Shown piece after piece: positions 33,539 through 44,265 of a stretch of 64,000 bases of DNA. Source of the DNA: Schistocerca nitens. Its lineage: Eukaryota; Arthropoda; Insecta; Orthoptera; Acrididae. Below the pieces are notes generated by a model. It had not been told where the DNA came from, ran no database searches, and was given only the letters and a program-made list of their open reading frames with translations. The stretch covers positions 486,431,376 to 486,495,375 of the forward strand of contig NC_064619.1 in the NCBI RefSeq assembly GCF_023898315.1, read 5' to 3'. The first letter of the stretch is position 1; every line of letters begins with the position of its first letter. Made by a program: the position numbers and the translations under genes.

Positions 33539-33654
33539 AGCGTGTGTACAATAAGCTGAAATATTTAAGAATTAATAGCGTGTGTACAATAAGCTGAAAT
33601 ATTTAAGAAATAGCGTGTGTATCATAAGTTGAAGTATTTAAGAAATATCATTCC
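33539..33654 (+). repeat. Tandem 35-bp repeats in LTR U3
   Basis: Three consecutive copies of a unit containing TAGCGTGTGTACAATAAGC and GAAATATTTAAGAA; the third has a few substitutions. The same array is in the 3' LTR at about 44918-45033. Position upstream of the TATA box fits an enhancer-like role, which is inference. Confidence 0.8.
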
Positions 33655-34274
33655 GTGTGACGCTAAATTTAAACTCTGAGAGAGAATCAAGGTGAGTCGG
33701 CCGTTTTTCCAGCAACGCCACTTGGCTTGCATTGCACAGGAAGACGTGCGTTTATCTCCAGAGTTCACAGAAGGAAAGTAGAATTACAAAGTGGGGCAGT
33801 GTCGTGTGAAACTGGGATAGATATTGATTGAAGTGGGAAAGCGGAAAGTGATGATGTTGTAACAGTTCTTTGTGTTGCATTTCATATTGTTGTGTTGTAT
33901 ATGTCATGTAATTTGGGTATGTGTGTTTTGCATGGGGGTAGCAAGGTAGTTTCGAAAGATTTGTGGGTATGCCTGTTCCTTCTGTATCGCTCGATCTGGA
34001 GGGAAGTTTCGTGAGGATGATTGTGAGAGGCGAAGTGTGAGGTATAATAAAAGATCCACCATCCGATCCAGGGAGTGCACTGTTGCGGTAAATAGATTAC
34101 GAGACCATAGTATAGAGATTCACTAACGTAAAGCCATGCCCACTGGGCGGAATTTCTCATGTGATTTTGTTGTAGGTTGTAGAATTTGTGTGTTTAGGAA
34201 TAAATCAGATAGTGAATAGAAAGAGATTGGTGGCCTTTTTCATTAAATTGTATGTTGTCATAATGTCCCAAATT

Positions 34275-34284
34275 TATATAAAAG
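34275..34284 (+). promoter_or_regulatory. LTR TATA box
   Basis: TATATAAAAG, the only strong TATA match in the LTR in the sense direction. Transcription would start roughly 25-30 bases downstream, near 34310, placing AATAAA (34448) within R. The 3' LTR keeps the TATA box (45652-45661). Confidence 0.65.
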
Positions 34285-34755
34285 CCGTTAAATCAAAGAC
34301 AAAAAGTAAATGTGGTATTGCCAGTGTGTAGTGTGCAGTCAGAGTTCTATAAATCACTGATAGTTAGATGCGTGTTTCCGTTGCGTATTATTCATGCAGG
34401 AGGATAATTTGTAACTAAATAGTAAGATACGAGAATTCATGTTGCTCAATAAATTAAGGAAGAATCCACTCGCTTGGCAAACCACACATCTTGCAGGCCT
34501 GACTGCTTGATGCCACAGTATGAGAAAGGCAAGTGGGTGCCTCTCATAATTTCGACCCTGCCAGGATCATTTTTGTTAGGATATTTTGTTGTTAGGGTTT
34601 GCTGTTAAATTTTTTTATGGAATGTATTGTGATAGCGCTAAGAAGTAAAATTTTTTTCTGTTTGCAATTTCTTTCTGGATTGGTGAGGATCTTTTATTTT
34701 TTTAATTGCTATATCGTACAGGGCTGGAAGATCGTGGTATAACTTTTTTTGCGTA

Positions 34756-36900
34756 ATGTCCGTAGTAACTAGGTCGCAGTCTAAAAGTGTAGTCACCATG
34801 GAGAATAGCGATTCTGGCGTGAACGTAGCAGTGCAGCAGGAAGTAGCTGTTGACCATGTGTTAACGAGCGAGAAAGACAAACACTCGGAAGGGGTTGAAT
34901 TGTTCACTGGACCGCTCCTGGGTGATCCTTTATGCGGCGGGCTTTGTCCACAAACGGGGGCCTTTCCAGAAGACGCGGGCGAGCCGAGATTAGGACAGGT
35001 ATGCAGTGAAAGTGCAGCTACTCTTAGCGAGGCTACGGTTTCACAGGCGAACGAGGTGAGCGCGTCGAAAGTTGCAAATGACGATATGATGCTACAGTTG
35101 TTACAGAGTTTGGTGAGAGATAATAAGGAGAGAGATAGGAAGAATGAGGAGAGAGATAGGAAGAATGAGGAGAGAGATAGGGAGAATAAGGAAAGATTAG
35201 AAGCAATGAATAGAGATATTAACGAAAGATTAGATAGAGATAATAAGGAGAGAGATAGGGAAAATAAGGAACGATTTGAAGCAACTAAGAAAGGATTGGA
35301 AGCAAATAACGAAAGATTAGAAGCAATCAATAGAGATAATAAGGAGAGAGATAGGGAGACTAAGGAGAGATTGGAAACAATGGATAGGGGAAATAAAGAG
35401 GCAATGAGGAAGCTACACACAGTTATCGATGAGCGTCTGTCCGCAGTTAATAATCGGTTAGATGAGGGGGAGAAGAATCTGGATGCGGTGCAGCAAGAAT
35501 GTGATGCTGTGAAAGGAAAAGTCAATAATTTGGAGGTACGAATAAGTGCAATAGAGAGCGATATTACAGAACATAGGGGCGTGTGGCCGGATGAGCGAAT
35601 CAAAGAGATAGTGGAGGACTTACTTGCAGATAAACAAGGGGCATTAGACAGCGTGGAAGCTCAAGTCACACGGCAGGAAACGGCGCTAAATAAACACAGG
35701 GATGAAGTTGCGGAGGTAGTGGTCAGAATGAATACGATAAGCGCAGATGTAGAAAAGATCAGTATAAGAGGCGAAACGGGCTCTGACAGTACGCAGCGAG
35801 AGGTTTATGCCGACCAGGAGGAGATACAATCACTATTACAGTTTAAAGAGGCACAATTAGAAACAAATAGGAAACATAGGGAAGAACTAGCACAGTTGCA
35901 ATTAGCGTGCAGAAGCGAAGGTAAAACACCACCAGGTAGACTGCGGAGGGAGAGTGAGATAAATTCAAAAGACGAAAATAGGCAGAAAGAGGAAGGCGAA
36001 CTCAGAGAGCTAGAAGAACGATTGTGTCGGATAAAACAGGTGGCAAACCCAACTGGGTATAGTCCAAGGTCGGAAAACATAAGTGCGGAAGAAGAATGTA
36101 GGAGGCACTTCGTGTCGGTACAAACGTACACTTGTTTTCCGGATCCTGATAATTACCAACATCCATGCCTGTGGCTGTCTCAATTTCAAGATTCATTACC
36201 TTCATCGTGGGGACCGCTCCTCAAAATGAAGTTTGTGTGTAACCATTTGAGGGACGAGGCTAGAGCGAAAATGCAGGAAGTTATTAAAGACTGTAGTAGC
36301 TACAAGATGTTTTGTGACAAATTTTTAAATGAATTCTGGTCGAAAAGTAAGCAGGACCAGGTTAAGCAAAGCATATTGATGATGCCAAATTGTAACGAAG
36401 GTGGTATAAGGGATCCAGTGTCGTGCTATCAGGAAATGCTGAGACGAAACAGGTATTTGGATGTGCCATACGAAACTGGGGAGCTCATTAGGATCTGTAT
36501 AACGAAGTTGCCAGTGAGATTGCGCAGAGATATAGTGATAGCAGGCAGAGGCTTGAACGATTCTGCGTCATTTCAGCACTTCTTACAGGAACTGGGTAAT
36601 GAGAGCAACATTGTGAACGGCGACATGACTCATAGGTCAGACAGAGTTGAGGATAGGAACAGTAGAAACTATCAGAATGACAGGAGAGCATGGAATCAGA
36701 GGAATGACAGAAATGGAAGATGGCGAGGAAATAGGGGGCAGAATTCATGGGGATATCGACCGGCAAACCGGGAAAATAGAAGATGGGACAGAGATGGAAG
36801 AAGAAGGGAAAATGAAAATGATGGGCGAAGAGAGGATAGGCAGTTATTGGGTTCACGACAGGACAATCATTGTCACAATGACGGAGGGACAAGAAGGTGA
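34756..36900 (+). CDS. gag: Gag structural protein of the Gypsy element
   Basis: 714 residues; would form the retrotransposon particle. Residues about 117-215 are a highly charged coiled coil with an exact heptad (EERDRKN and variants), encoded by 21-nt DNA repeats. A second heptad-like helical region runs from about 220 to 430. Residues about 450-620 contain the capsid-like part (FPDPDNYQHPCLWLSQFQ, KMKFVCNHLRDEAR, FLNEFWS). The last 80 residues are Arg/Asn/Gly-rich (NRENRRWDRDGRRR), probably RNA-binding; there is no CCHC zinc knuckle. It ends at TGA 36898-36900, directly followed in the same frame by the pol frame. A 321-codon frame on the opposite strand is a shadow of the coiled coil. Confidence 0.9.
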   Translation: MSVVTRSQSKSVVTMENSDSGVNVAVQQEVAVDHVLTSEKDKHSEGVELFTGPLLGDPLCGGLCPQTGAFPEDAGEPRLGQVCSESAATLSEATVSQANEVSASKVANDDMMLQLLQSLVRDNKERDRKNEERDRKNEERDRENKERLEAMNRDINERLDRDNKERDRENKERFEATKKGLEANNERLEAINRDNKERDRETKERLETMDRGNKEAMRKLHTVIDERLSAVNNRLDEGEKNLDAVQQECDAVKGKVNNLEVRISAIESDITEHRGVWPDERIKEIVEDLLADKQGALDSVEAQVTRQETALNKHRDEVAEVVVRMNTISADVEKISIRGETGSDSTQREVYADQEEIQSLLQFKEAQLETNRKHREELAQLQLACRSEGKTPPGRLRRESEINSKDENRQKEEGELRELEERLCRIKQVANPTGYSPRSENISAEEECRRHFVSVQTYTCFPDPDNYQHPCLWLSQFQDSLPSSWGPLLKMKFVCNHLRDEARAKMQEVIKDCSSYKMFCDKFLNEFWSKSKQDQVKQSILMMPNCNEGGIRDPVSCYQEMLRRNRYLDVPYETGELIRICITKLPVRLRRDIVIAGRGLNDSASFQHFLQELGNESNIVNGDMTHRSDRVEDRNSRNYQNDRRAWNQRNDRNGRWRGNRGQNSWGYRPANRENRRWDRDGRRRENENDGRREDRQLLGSRQDNHCHNDGGTRR

Positions 36901-36903
36901 CTA
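36898..36903 (+). promoter_or_regulatory. Candidate stop-codon readthrough site (UGA-CUA) between gag and pol
   Basis: The gag stop is TGA followed by CTA, the context known to promote readthrough in several viral and animal mRNAs. The frame is open without interruption from 36901 to 40224, so readthrough would yield a Gag-Pol fusion without frameshifting. No strong downstream stem-loop was found by eye. Confidence 0.6.
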
Positions 36904-39900
36904 CTTGATAGACGGGTACAAACCAGGACTATTAATGATGTAAATATTAGGTATATCGATTACGGAAAACTAAGGGAGAATCTGTTAGAGGAGGTAGGAG
37001 ATGTGGGGAGTGAAGTCCACCCAATAATTAGCGTAGAAATAAATAATATAATCGTACCTTGTGTCATCGACACAGGCAGTGTAATGAGTGTTTTGAGGGA
37101 AGATGTGTTTAAGTGTTGTAGTCTTACAAAACCATGGCCAACGTTGCCATTGCAAAGGACAACAGTGAGAGGGGCAATTACAGGAAAGGGAATTGAGGTG
37201 AAGTTACAAGCGCAGGTAGACTTTGTGTGCCAGGCGAAGAGGTTTAGTACAGTGTTCATGATTGTGTCATCTCTAACTGTTGAAGGGATACTAGGCGTTA
37301 ATTTGTTTAACCAATATAAAGCAGTCGTTAACATGAGAAATGGTTCGATGGAGTTGAAACGAGATTCGGAGGAAATTACATTAAGATTCGACGATTGCTT
37401 ACATGGTAAAGATAACGCACACTTAGCATTATGTCTGGCGGTAAAGTCCGGTAAACAGGCACAGAATACGGGGTTCGAACAAGAGAAGAAGGAAATTCAT
37501 AAATGTTTGGAGGAGGAGATCAGGGAGAAAATCTGGCATTTACGAGGGACCACGGTCTACGGGGAATTGCAGAAAATTTTATACGAGAATAGAAAGGTAT
37601 TTAAACATGCTGCGGGTACAATAAGAAATTTTGTGTATAGATTCAAGGTCAAGCCACATAAACAGTTTAGGGCCCAAGTGTACCCGATACCTGTTGTGTA
37701 CAAAGAAAGAGTGGAAGCTGAGATCGAAAGCATGCTACAACAAGGGATTATCGAACCAGCATCCAGTCCGTACAACAGTCCTTTAGTTTGTGTTGAAAAA
37801 AAGGATGGGTCAATTAGATTAGTTTTGGACGCAAGAAGGATTAATAAGATAATAGAGCCAGAGACAGATCGGCCGCTGACACTTGACGAATTGCTACAAA
37901 AGTTCCACGGGATCAGAGTTCTCAGCTCAGTTGATTTGAGAATGAGTTTCTGGCAGGTGGAGTTAGACAGGGGGTGTAGAAAATACACTGCTTTCTTGTG
38001 CTACGGGAAATCGTATCAGTTCCGGAAACTACCACTTGGGTTAAATGTATCATCCGCGGCATTTATCAGAGCGCTAAATACTGTCATTCCTAATGAAATA
38101 AAAGACAAGGTAACACAGTACGTGGATGATGTCCTGATAGCCGAAAGAAACTGGGAAGACCACAATAGAACGTTAGGCATATTGCTCGGTGCACTGGAGA
38201 GACATGGGGTGACCGTGAATTTGGGAAAGTCAGAATTTGGACGAAAAGAAATCGAGTTTCTAGGTCACATTGTGACACCAGAGGGAATAAGACCAAATCC
38301 AGACAAACTCGAAGCAATCAGAGATTTTCCGGTGCCAAGAACAAAACGTCAGCTACGGGGTTATTTAGGATTAATCAGTTTTTACAGGAGGTTCATTAAG
38401 ATTGGGGGTGCAGCGACACCCAGACTATGTCAGCTGACTGGAAAGAAAACGGTATGGAATTGGGACCCTGTCGCGCAGGAAGAGTATGAGGCGTTAAAGA
38501 AGGCACTGCTATCGGCACCTCTTCTCGGGCATCCAGACCTAGGGAAAGAGTTTTGTATGGCCACGGACAGTTCCCGTAGTGGACTTGGGGTAACATTGTT
38601 CCAAGAGCAAGAGCAAGGAGGAGAAGTAATACAACAACCTATTGCATTTGCGAGCCGAGTGCTTAGCAAAGCTGAGAGAAATTACACGGTAACTGAGCTT
38701 GAAGCTTTGGCAATAGTATGGGGTTTTAGTAAGTTTAGATACTATTTGTATGGAAGGCATACTAAAATCTATACTGACCACAAGTCACTACAGTTTCTGA
38801 TGTCGGACAAACTTAACCATAGACGACTCGCTAGGTGGGCACTCTATTTACAGGAGTTTCAGTTTTCGGTCATGTATATTCCTGGGCCACAGAATATAGT
38901 GGCAGATGCGTTGTCAAGGAACCCAGTAGGTCATGGTCAATGCTTTGATGAGGAGGTAAACGAGAACAGATATGATATATTGTATATGCAGGGCGTGCCG
39001 TTCGAGAAATACATAGGGACGGTACTCACAAATATCGCGAAAGAGCAGGATAAAGACGCGTCATGGAGAATGGTGAAGGACAGAGTTAGAGCGAACTTAG
39101 ATGCCAATATAGCACGTTTTTATACAATTCAGAATGGGGTCCTTTTTTTCCGTAGAAATCCGAACACACAAGACTGGGTGTTGTGTATACCAAATGAAAT
39201 AGTCAACAAGTTGATCTGGGACACGCACCTAAGTTACGGGCATTACGGGGCAAGGAAATGCTGTAAGAAGTTAAGGGAATCAGTTTATTTCATTAGTATG
39301 GAGAGGAGGATCAAGAATGTGCTTGGTAGTTGCAAATTGTGCCAGAAGGCAAAATCGTTAACTATCTCATGCAAAGCACCGCTTTTTCCGATAGTGCCAG
39401 GTAGATTGAGGGAATTCGGAGCAACAGATTTGTTTGGCCCGCTACCTAGGTCAGTGCAGGGATATAGATATGTTTTAGTAGCAGTGGAATTGGTGTCAAA
39501 GTATGTGACTTTTACCGCATTGAAACGTGCGACGGGAAGGACAGTAGCAGCAGCGATCGTTAAAAACTTTTTGCGAGAAGTAGGGACTGTAGAAAAGTTC
39601 ATTGCTGACAATGGACCGCAATATAGATCCAGACAATGGCTAACCACACTGAAGAGAAGAAGGATAAAACCGGTGTTCATATCCCGATACCATGCTGCAA
39701 GTAACCCCAGTGAAAGAGTAGTAAAAGAACTGGGAAAATTGTGTAAGATCTATTGCCATAGGCAACACAGAAGTTGGAGTATTTTTCTCAAAGATTTTCA
39801 GGACATCCTCAATGAGCTACCACATGGAGCAACTGGTTTATCACCAATTACGGTACTAAAGAATGAACCACCACCAGATCGAGTCAGGGAGCTGGTAGAT

Positions 39901-40224
39901 TTTCCGCGATCAGGAAAGCAGAGGCACACAGAAATTGTCAAGGTTGCGATAGAGCGAATTAAGAAAGCAGCTAAGGATAGGCAGGAGAAGCAGAAAGGAA
40001 AGATCCGTAAGATCGAATTGGCAGTAGGAGACAAGGTTCTAATAAAAACTCATCGATTATCGAAGAAGCACAGATTCCTAACTAGCAAATTTTTTACTGT
40101 GTATAGTGGACCATTCAGAGTGAGGCGGATTGTCCATGAAAATGCTGTACTGATTGAGACGATCAAGGGAAAACAATCTCGGGGGCTTCATCACATTTCT
40201 AACATCAAATTATGGAAAAGTTAA
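36901..40224 (+). CDS. pol: Pol polyprotein: protease, RT, RNase H, integrase
   Basis: Open from the codon after the gag stop; the first ATG is at 37003 (1073 residues from there, numbering used here). Aspartic protease: CVIDTGSVMSVL with Asp23. RT: FxKLPLGL-type block RKLPLGLNVSSAAF and YVDDVL at residues 373-378. RNase H: ATDSSRSGLG near 521, TELEALAIVWGF, YTDHKSLQFL and NIVADALSR. Integrase: HHCC finger (THLSYGHYG ... CKLCQKAK) near 740-785, then Asp809 (ATDLFGPL), Asp869 (IADNGPQY) and Glu904 (NPSERVVKE), with 34 rather than 35 residues between the last two. A GPF-type chromatin-side module (FFTVYSGPFRVRR) closes the protein. All catalytic residues are present, so it may be active. Confidence 0.92.
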   Translation, partial: LLDRRVQTRTINDVNIRYIDYGKLRENLLEEVGDVGSEVHPIISVEINNIIVPCVIDTGSVMSVLREDVFKCCSLTKPWPTLPLQRTTVRGAITGKGIEVKLQAQVDFVCQAKRFSTVFMIVSSLTVEGILGVNLFNQYKAVVNMRNGSMELKRDSEEITLRFDDCLHGKDNAHLALCLAVKSGKQAQNTGFEQEKKEIHKCLEEEIREKIWHLRGTTVYGELQKILYENRKVFKHAAGTIRNFVYRFKVKPHKQFRAQVYPIPVVYKERVEAEIESMLQQGIIEPASSPYNSPLVCVEKKDGSIRLVLDARRINKIIEPETDRPLTLDELLQKFHGIRVLSSVDLRMSFWQVELDRGCRKYTAFLCYGKSYQFRKLPLGLNVSSAAFIRALNTVIPNEIKDKVTQYVDDVLIAERNWEDHNRTLGILLGALERHGVTVNLGKSEFGRKEIEFLGHIVTPEGIRPNPDKLEAIRDFPVPRTKRQLRGYLGLISFYRRFIKIGGAATPRLCQLTGKKTVWNWDPVAQEEYEALKKALLSAPLLGHPDLGKEFCMATDSSRSGLGVTLFQEQEQGGEVIQQPIAFASRVLSKAERNYTVTELEALAIVWGFSKFRYYLYGRHTKIYTDHKSLQFLMSDKLNHRRLARWALYLQEFQFSVMYIPGPQNIVADALSRNPVGHGQCFDEEVNENRYDILYMQGVPFEKYIGTVLTNIAKEQDKDASWRMVKDRVRANLDANIARFYTIQNGVLFFRRNPNTQDWVLCIPNEIVNKLIWDTHLSYGHYGARKCCKKLRESVYFISMERRIKNVLGSCKLCQKAKSLTISCKAPLFPIVPGRLREFGATDLFGPLPRSVQGYRYVLVAVELVSKYVTFTALKRATGRTVAAAIVKNFLREVGTVEKFIADNGPQYRSRQWLTTLKRRRIKPVFISRYHAASNPSERVVKELGKLCKIYCHRQHRSWSIFLKDFQDILNELPHGATGLSPITVLKNEPPPDRVRELVDFPRSGKQRHTEIVKVAIERIKKAAKDRQEKQKGKIRKIELAVGDKVLIKTHRLSKKHRFLTSKFFTVYSGPFRVRRIVHENAVLIETIKGKQSRGLHHISNIKLWKS

Positions 40225-41447
40225 GGATAGATCTAAGGTAGGAAATTTATGGTAGATAGTCAGTGTATTTATTTGTGATGTGTAACGTTGTGCAGGGTCA
40301 AATCGAACATAAGAATTTTCAGGCGGGATGTCAGGAAGTGTGACGGAATAGACTGGTCGAATGAGTCATGAACAGGAGTCGACAGAGTGGTGTATGTACG
40401 TATTTTTTGTCATATGAATGAGGATCAAGCAGAAACGACGTGATGATTAATGAGTGAATAAAGATGGTAGGTAGACAAGCGACGTGATAAATAGTAGTGG
40501 ATAAAGGTGAGGTGTAAGGAAAGAAGCGGCGTGAAGCAGTGTGATTAATAAAGAGAGATTAGACGTGATGAAACAGTGGTAAATAAAGGTGAGTAGAATT
40601 GAATAATGTGGAGATGTCTTAGATGTATGTTACAGAGAGGCCTGTGTATGCTGCAATAGAGATTGATGCCAATGGCGAAGGAAGACCAGGAAATGATGGA
40701 GTAATGGACGGACGGAGAGCCGAAATACGAATGAAGAGATGAGGACAACTGCACAATGTGAAAGGACGTAAAGGGAGTATGAGACCCAGATGGTGAACGT
40801 TGTGAAATACTGACGTAAGATGTAATATAAGTGTAGATCTAATTCTTACCATAAAATATGCTATTTGGCAAAAATAATATTTTTTGTTGTTGTTGAAGCC
40901 TGGTACCAGTATAACTAATCAAAACGGTTCCAATAATGTGTACAGTTATTTTGCAGGTTGATTAATTTGTGTATTTTTTGTTCTTAGATGAAATGTCGCA
41001 ATTCTAAGTTGGTGTTCAGCAGAATGAAAGCGAATGCGGAGGTAAGCCGATGGAGAGAGGTGCCAGAGTGAAAGGACGAATTCGGAGACTGGAATGCTAT
41101 CTCCGAAACAGCTTCATGTGTTATGTGGTTGAGTATAAGGGAGCAAAGGTATGGTATGTTGTAGTGAGTGTGGTGGTGTTAAGGTTAGCTGACTTCTAGA
41201 CCTATTCTGTTAGTGTATCAGTGGATTGAATGAGAGGGAAAATGTGATGTCTGGTGAGTGAGAGTCGTAGAGTAGTGTGATCAATGCACACACTCCTGTA
41301 AAGGGGATGCTACCGATCCATAACTAAAACATTATTGTGTTTTATTGTTTGTTGGGATGAACCTCGATGTCAGGTCAGGGTCTGTCATACGTGTCCTAGA
41401 AACGTTGCTATATATAATGAAATGTAAAATATGTGAAGAGATACTGA

Positions 41448-41810
41448 TTTCAGTCTGTCACAAGCACAAAGGTGCATTATATGTTGTAGATTTAGAGTCA
41501 CCAGTTCCTAAAATGTTTATTGTGTTAGGATGTTAAAGTAGTTTAATATTTAATAACCTGTGGTAGGTAATTGAGAGTTGTGTAGATTATTTTCTCATTT
41601 TTTTGTTAGAACACTTTCAAGGGGTTTTAATTTCAGTCTGTCACAAGCACAAAGGTTCATTGTATATTGTAGCTTGAGAATCAACAGTTTCTAATATTTT
41701 TACTATGATAGGATGTTAGAGTAGCCTACTATTTGATATTGTAATTATGAGCAGTATAGATTGCTTATTATTCCTTTTGTTTTTCTTACACTTTCATGTT
41801 TTGTATGAGG
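41448..41810 (+). repeat. 183-bp tandem duplication in the Gypsy 3' region
   Basis: Unit 1 starts TTTCAGTCTGTCACAAGCAC at 41448 and unit 2 starts with the same 20 bases at 41631. They stay alignable through GTTAGGATGTTAAAGTAG / GATAGGATGTTAGAGTAG and then diverge. The units are much more diverged than the two LTRs, so the duplication predates this insertion. Confidence 0.8.
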
Positions 41811-41967
41811 GACGACAGGTACAATGAATAGCATGAGTGTGGGCTGTCTATAGAAAAGAGAAAAATGTTGATGTTGTTTGTGTAGAAAACTAGGGTGTAT
41901 AATTTTAATGTAAGAATTTCCTTTTGTCTGTAATGTTGCGAGATGCACGGAAGATCTGGCTAATTGG

Positions 41968-42262
41968 GTGTCGTAACGCCCATACCGCTAACGGGCCGAG
42001 CTGACGTCGCCATGGCGACAGGCGACACAGCCGCGGCACTCCCCACTCCACTGTCGGACGAGGTACACTCCACGCGCCCGCTACAGCAGGTCAACGGCCT
42101 GGGGCGACACGCACGTATCACTGGCCATTCATGAGCTACGCCACCCTTACGACTGGGGAAGGTATCCCGCGGAGGCAACAGCGGGTGGTTTCTTCTGCTC
42201 AACGGCGCGCGCAGCGGCGCTACTGCAGAATGGACGAGGCGCGGCAGAGCCCGGCGAGCATT
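41968..42262. other. GC- and CpG-rich block in the Gypsy 3' region
   Basis: A sharp shift to GC-rich, CpG-rich sequence (GCCGCGGCAC, GCGCGCAGCGGCGC) within an otherwise AT-rich element. Frames on both strands are open for 60-80 codons, as expected for GC-rich DNA, but show no motif. It may be captured host DNA or a regulatory island. Confidence 0.55.
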
Positions 42263-44265
42263 TTTTTTTACCAGCAGCTAATAACTAGTACTGGACTGTG
42301 GAGCCGTGAAACAAGATGACTGCGACTTTCCATAATGTGGAAAGTGAAGGACTGGTGTTTCCACATTGTGAGTGGTGGAAAAGATTTTGCCTTTAGCAGA
42401 CAGGACGATTGTTTTGTTTTGTCTTGACCACTGAACGGTGGGATCCATAAACTTTTGGCAGTGACTTGTTAAGTGTGCTTTGTGAATTGCATGTGGGACA
42501 CTTGGTATAATTAGAGGACAGTTGTCGTTTGGTGAACAATTATTGTATGAAGGCAAGAAACTAGAGTGGGACATTGACATTTGCGTCTGTAGTAGGAGAC
42601 ATTTCTGGAATTGGCGCGGGAATAAGTGCTGTTTGTTGAAACTTACGACTTTTAATTACACCATGAACTGAAAGGACAGAACCGTGGGTAATAGTAGTTG
42701 TAGGGCCATTTTTTGGACGAACAGATTCGTGTGGATGGTACTCTGAGAGTGACTATGACATTTGTGTTTAATGAGAGATACAGTTTACTGTTCAGTGCGT
42801 GTTCAAAATGCCGTATTGAGTGACTCAAAGACTTTCGTCCGGGTAACCATGGGAGAGCTTTGACACCGAGACAGTGGTTCCAGGAAAACTATCAGCAACC
42901 TTTTGACCCCAAGAAAATCACAGAATGAAATGTTTCCGTGTGACCCGAAAGATAGGGAACAATGTATTTGTAATTGTGTAAATGTTTTTTTTTATATGTT
43001 TCATTCCTGAAGGGACGGCAAGCGTAATTGTATTTTATTAATATTTGTGTTTAGAATAGTTAGTGTTTGTTTTTTGTCTGTTCTGGGTTATCAAGTTCAC
43101 GTAGCATTTTTATTGGAATATTTGGTACAATGATGCTTTAATTATTAGCCAGTGGCGTAATACTAACGTAGTGGCTCTTGTAGCATTGATCAGTAAGGTT
43201 GTCACAGGGGAGAAGAGTTTGCATTGCACAACAAATATCGGAATTAACTGATGTATTTTGATGTCGTGCATAGTAATAATCTTGTTGGTGTTTTGACTGA
43301 AGCCACTTATTTTTATTATCACAGTGGTGATATTTCACATTAAAGTGTAACGAAGGCTAGTCGAAATGCAAGTTCTTGTCGTCTATATGTGTGACAACAG
43401 AGAAATGAACAGTAGAGTAAGATAAGAGAGCTACTGGTAGATTCAAGCACTTATTGCTAACTATTTATTGCGAGTATTGATCAAAGTTGATGGACTGACT
43501 AGCTCAGCAGCAGGTATTTGTACTGATGGATATAGGATAAGGTTAAACTCACTGTCGAGTAGCTGTGGCAATTGTTTAGGTGATGATAGTTAATGAGGTA
43601 TGACATGATGTCTTAGACGAACTATATTACGTAACCAGTATGTAACTTGTGGTATATTTCATTGTTTTTCTTCTCAGTTTTTATTTCTCTGTAGGTTTGA
43701 GGTATATTTTAGAGTAATGGTATGGAGCCTGACATTCTACGTGTAACTAGTGTACGAATTTTTTTTCTTTTGTTGATTTTGTTTTGTATTTAGACTTTGC
43801 TGTGTAAGGGTTTTTACAGCGCAATTTATGAATGTCAGATTACTTGCTCTGTGTTTGGACGGTGAGCTATTTAAAATTTCATGAGTACAATTAGTATTTT
43901 TTTTATTTGTTTTAGAATTATTGAAATTTGGATTACTCATAAAAATAACGAAGATCCCAGTAACTAAAGCAAATTTTATCTCAATATTATTTTTTCATTT
44001 CTATGATGTGATGTTTTATTTGTCATGTGGATTGTTATATATTTGTATGTGTACGTTACTCCAGATTGTGGAGAGTACAATAATGCAACAACTGTCAATA
44101 ATTTGGTCGTCTATTTGAGGTCACCAGGGGCTAAGGTCTCCTCCTGGTTATTTTGATGAATTGCTACGTTTGTTTTAATACAGTTTTCTTAAAAAAATGT
44201 TCGGAACTACCCTCGCATTGCAAGGATAGTACCGTGCCATTTTTTTCTGCATGGGTAGCCGGTGG

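Larger units (their letters stand above)
32887..34546 (+). repeat. 5' LTR
   Basis: 1660 bp, starting TGAAAGGGTACAG and ending GTGCCTCTCA. Contains three tandem 35-bp repeats in U3, a TATATAAAAG box at 34275-34284 and an AATAAA at 34448-34453, so U3-R-U5 run left to right in the same sense as gag and pol. Open frames on its minus strand (108 and 92 codons) recur in the other LTR and show no known motif. Confidence 0.95.
40225..44265 (+). other. Long 3' region of the Gypsy element, no gene seen
   Basis: About 4 kb between pol and the 3' LTR where an env-like gene might be expected. All frames are short (under about 110 codons) with no signal peptide, transmembrane or furin-site pattern that I can support. 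It contains a 183-bp tandem duplication (41448-41810) and a GC-rich block (41968-42262). The rest is AT-rich. Confidence 0.7.

Noticed and set aside
34638..35603. 321-codon open frame on the minus strand
   Set aside because: It is the shadow of the repetitive gag coiled-coil coding strand (Leu/Ser-rich low complexity) and has no independent motif.
40225..44265. An envelope-like gene making the Gypsy element an errantivirus
   Set aside because: No frame long enough and no signal, cleavage or membrane pattern was found.
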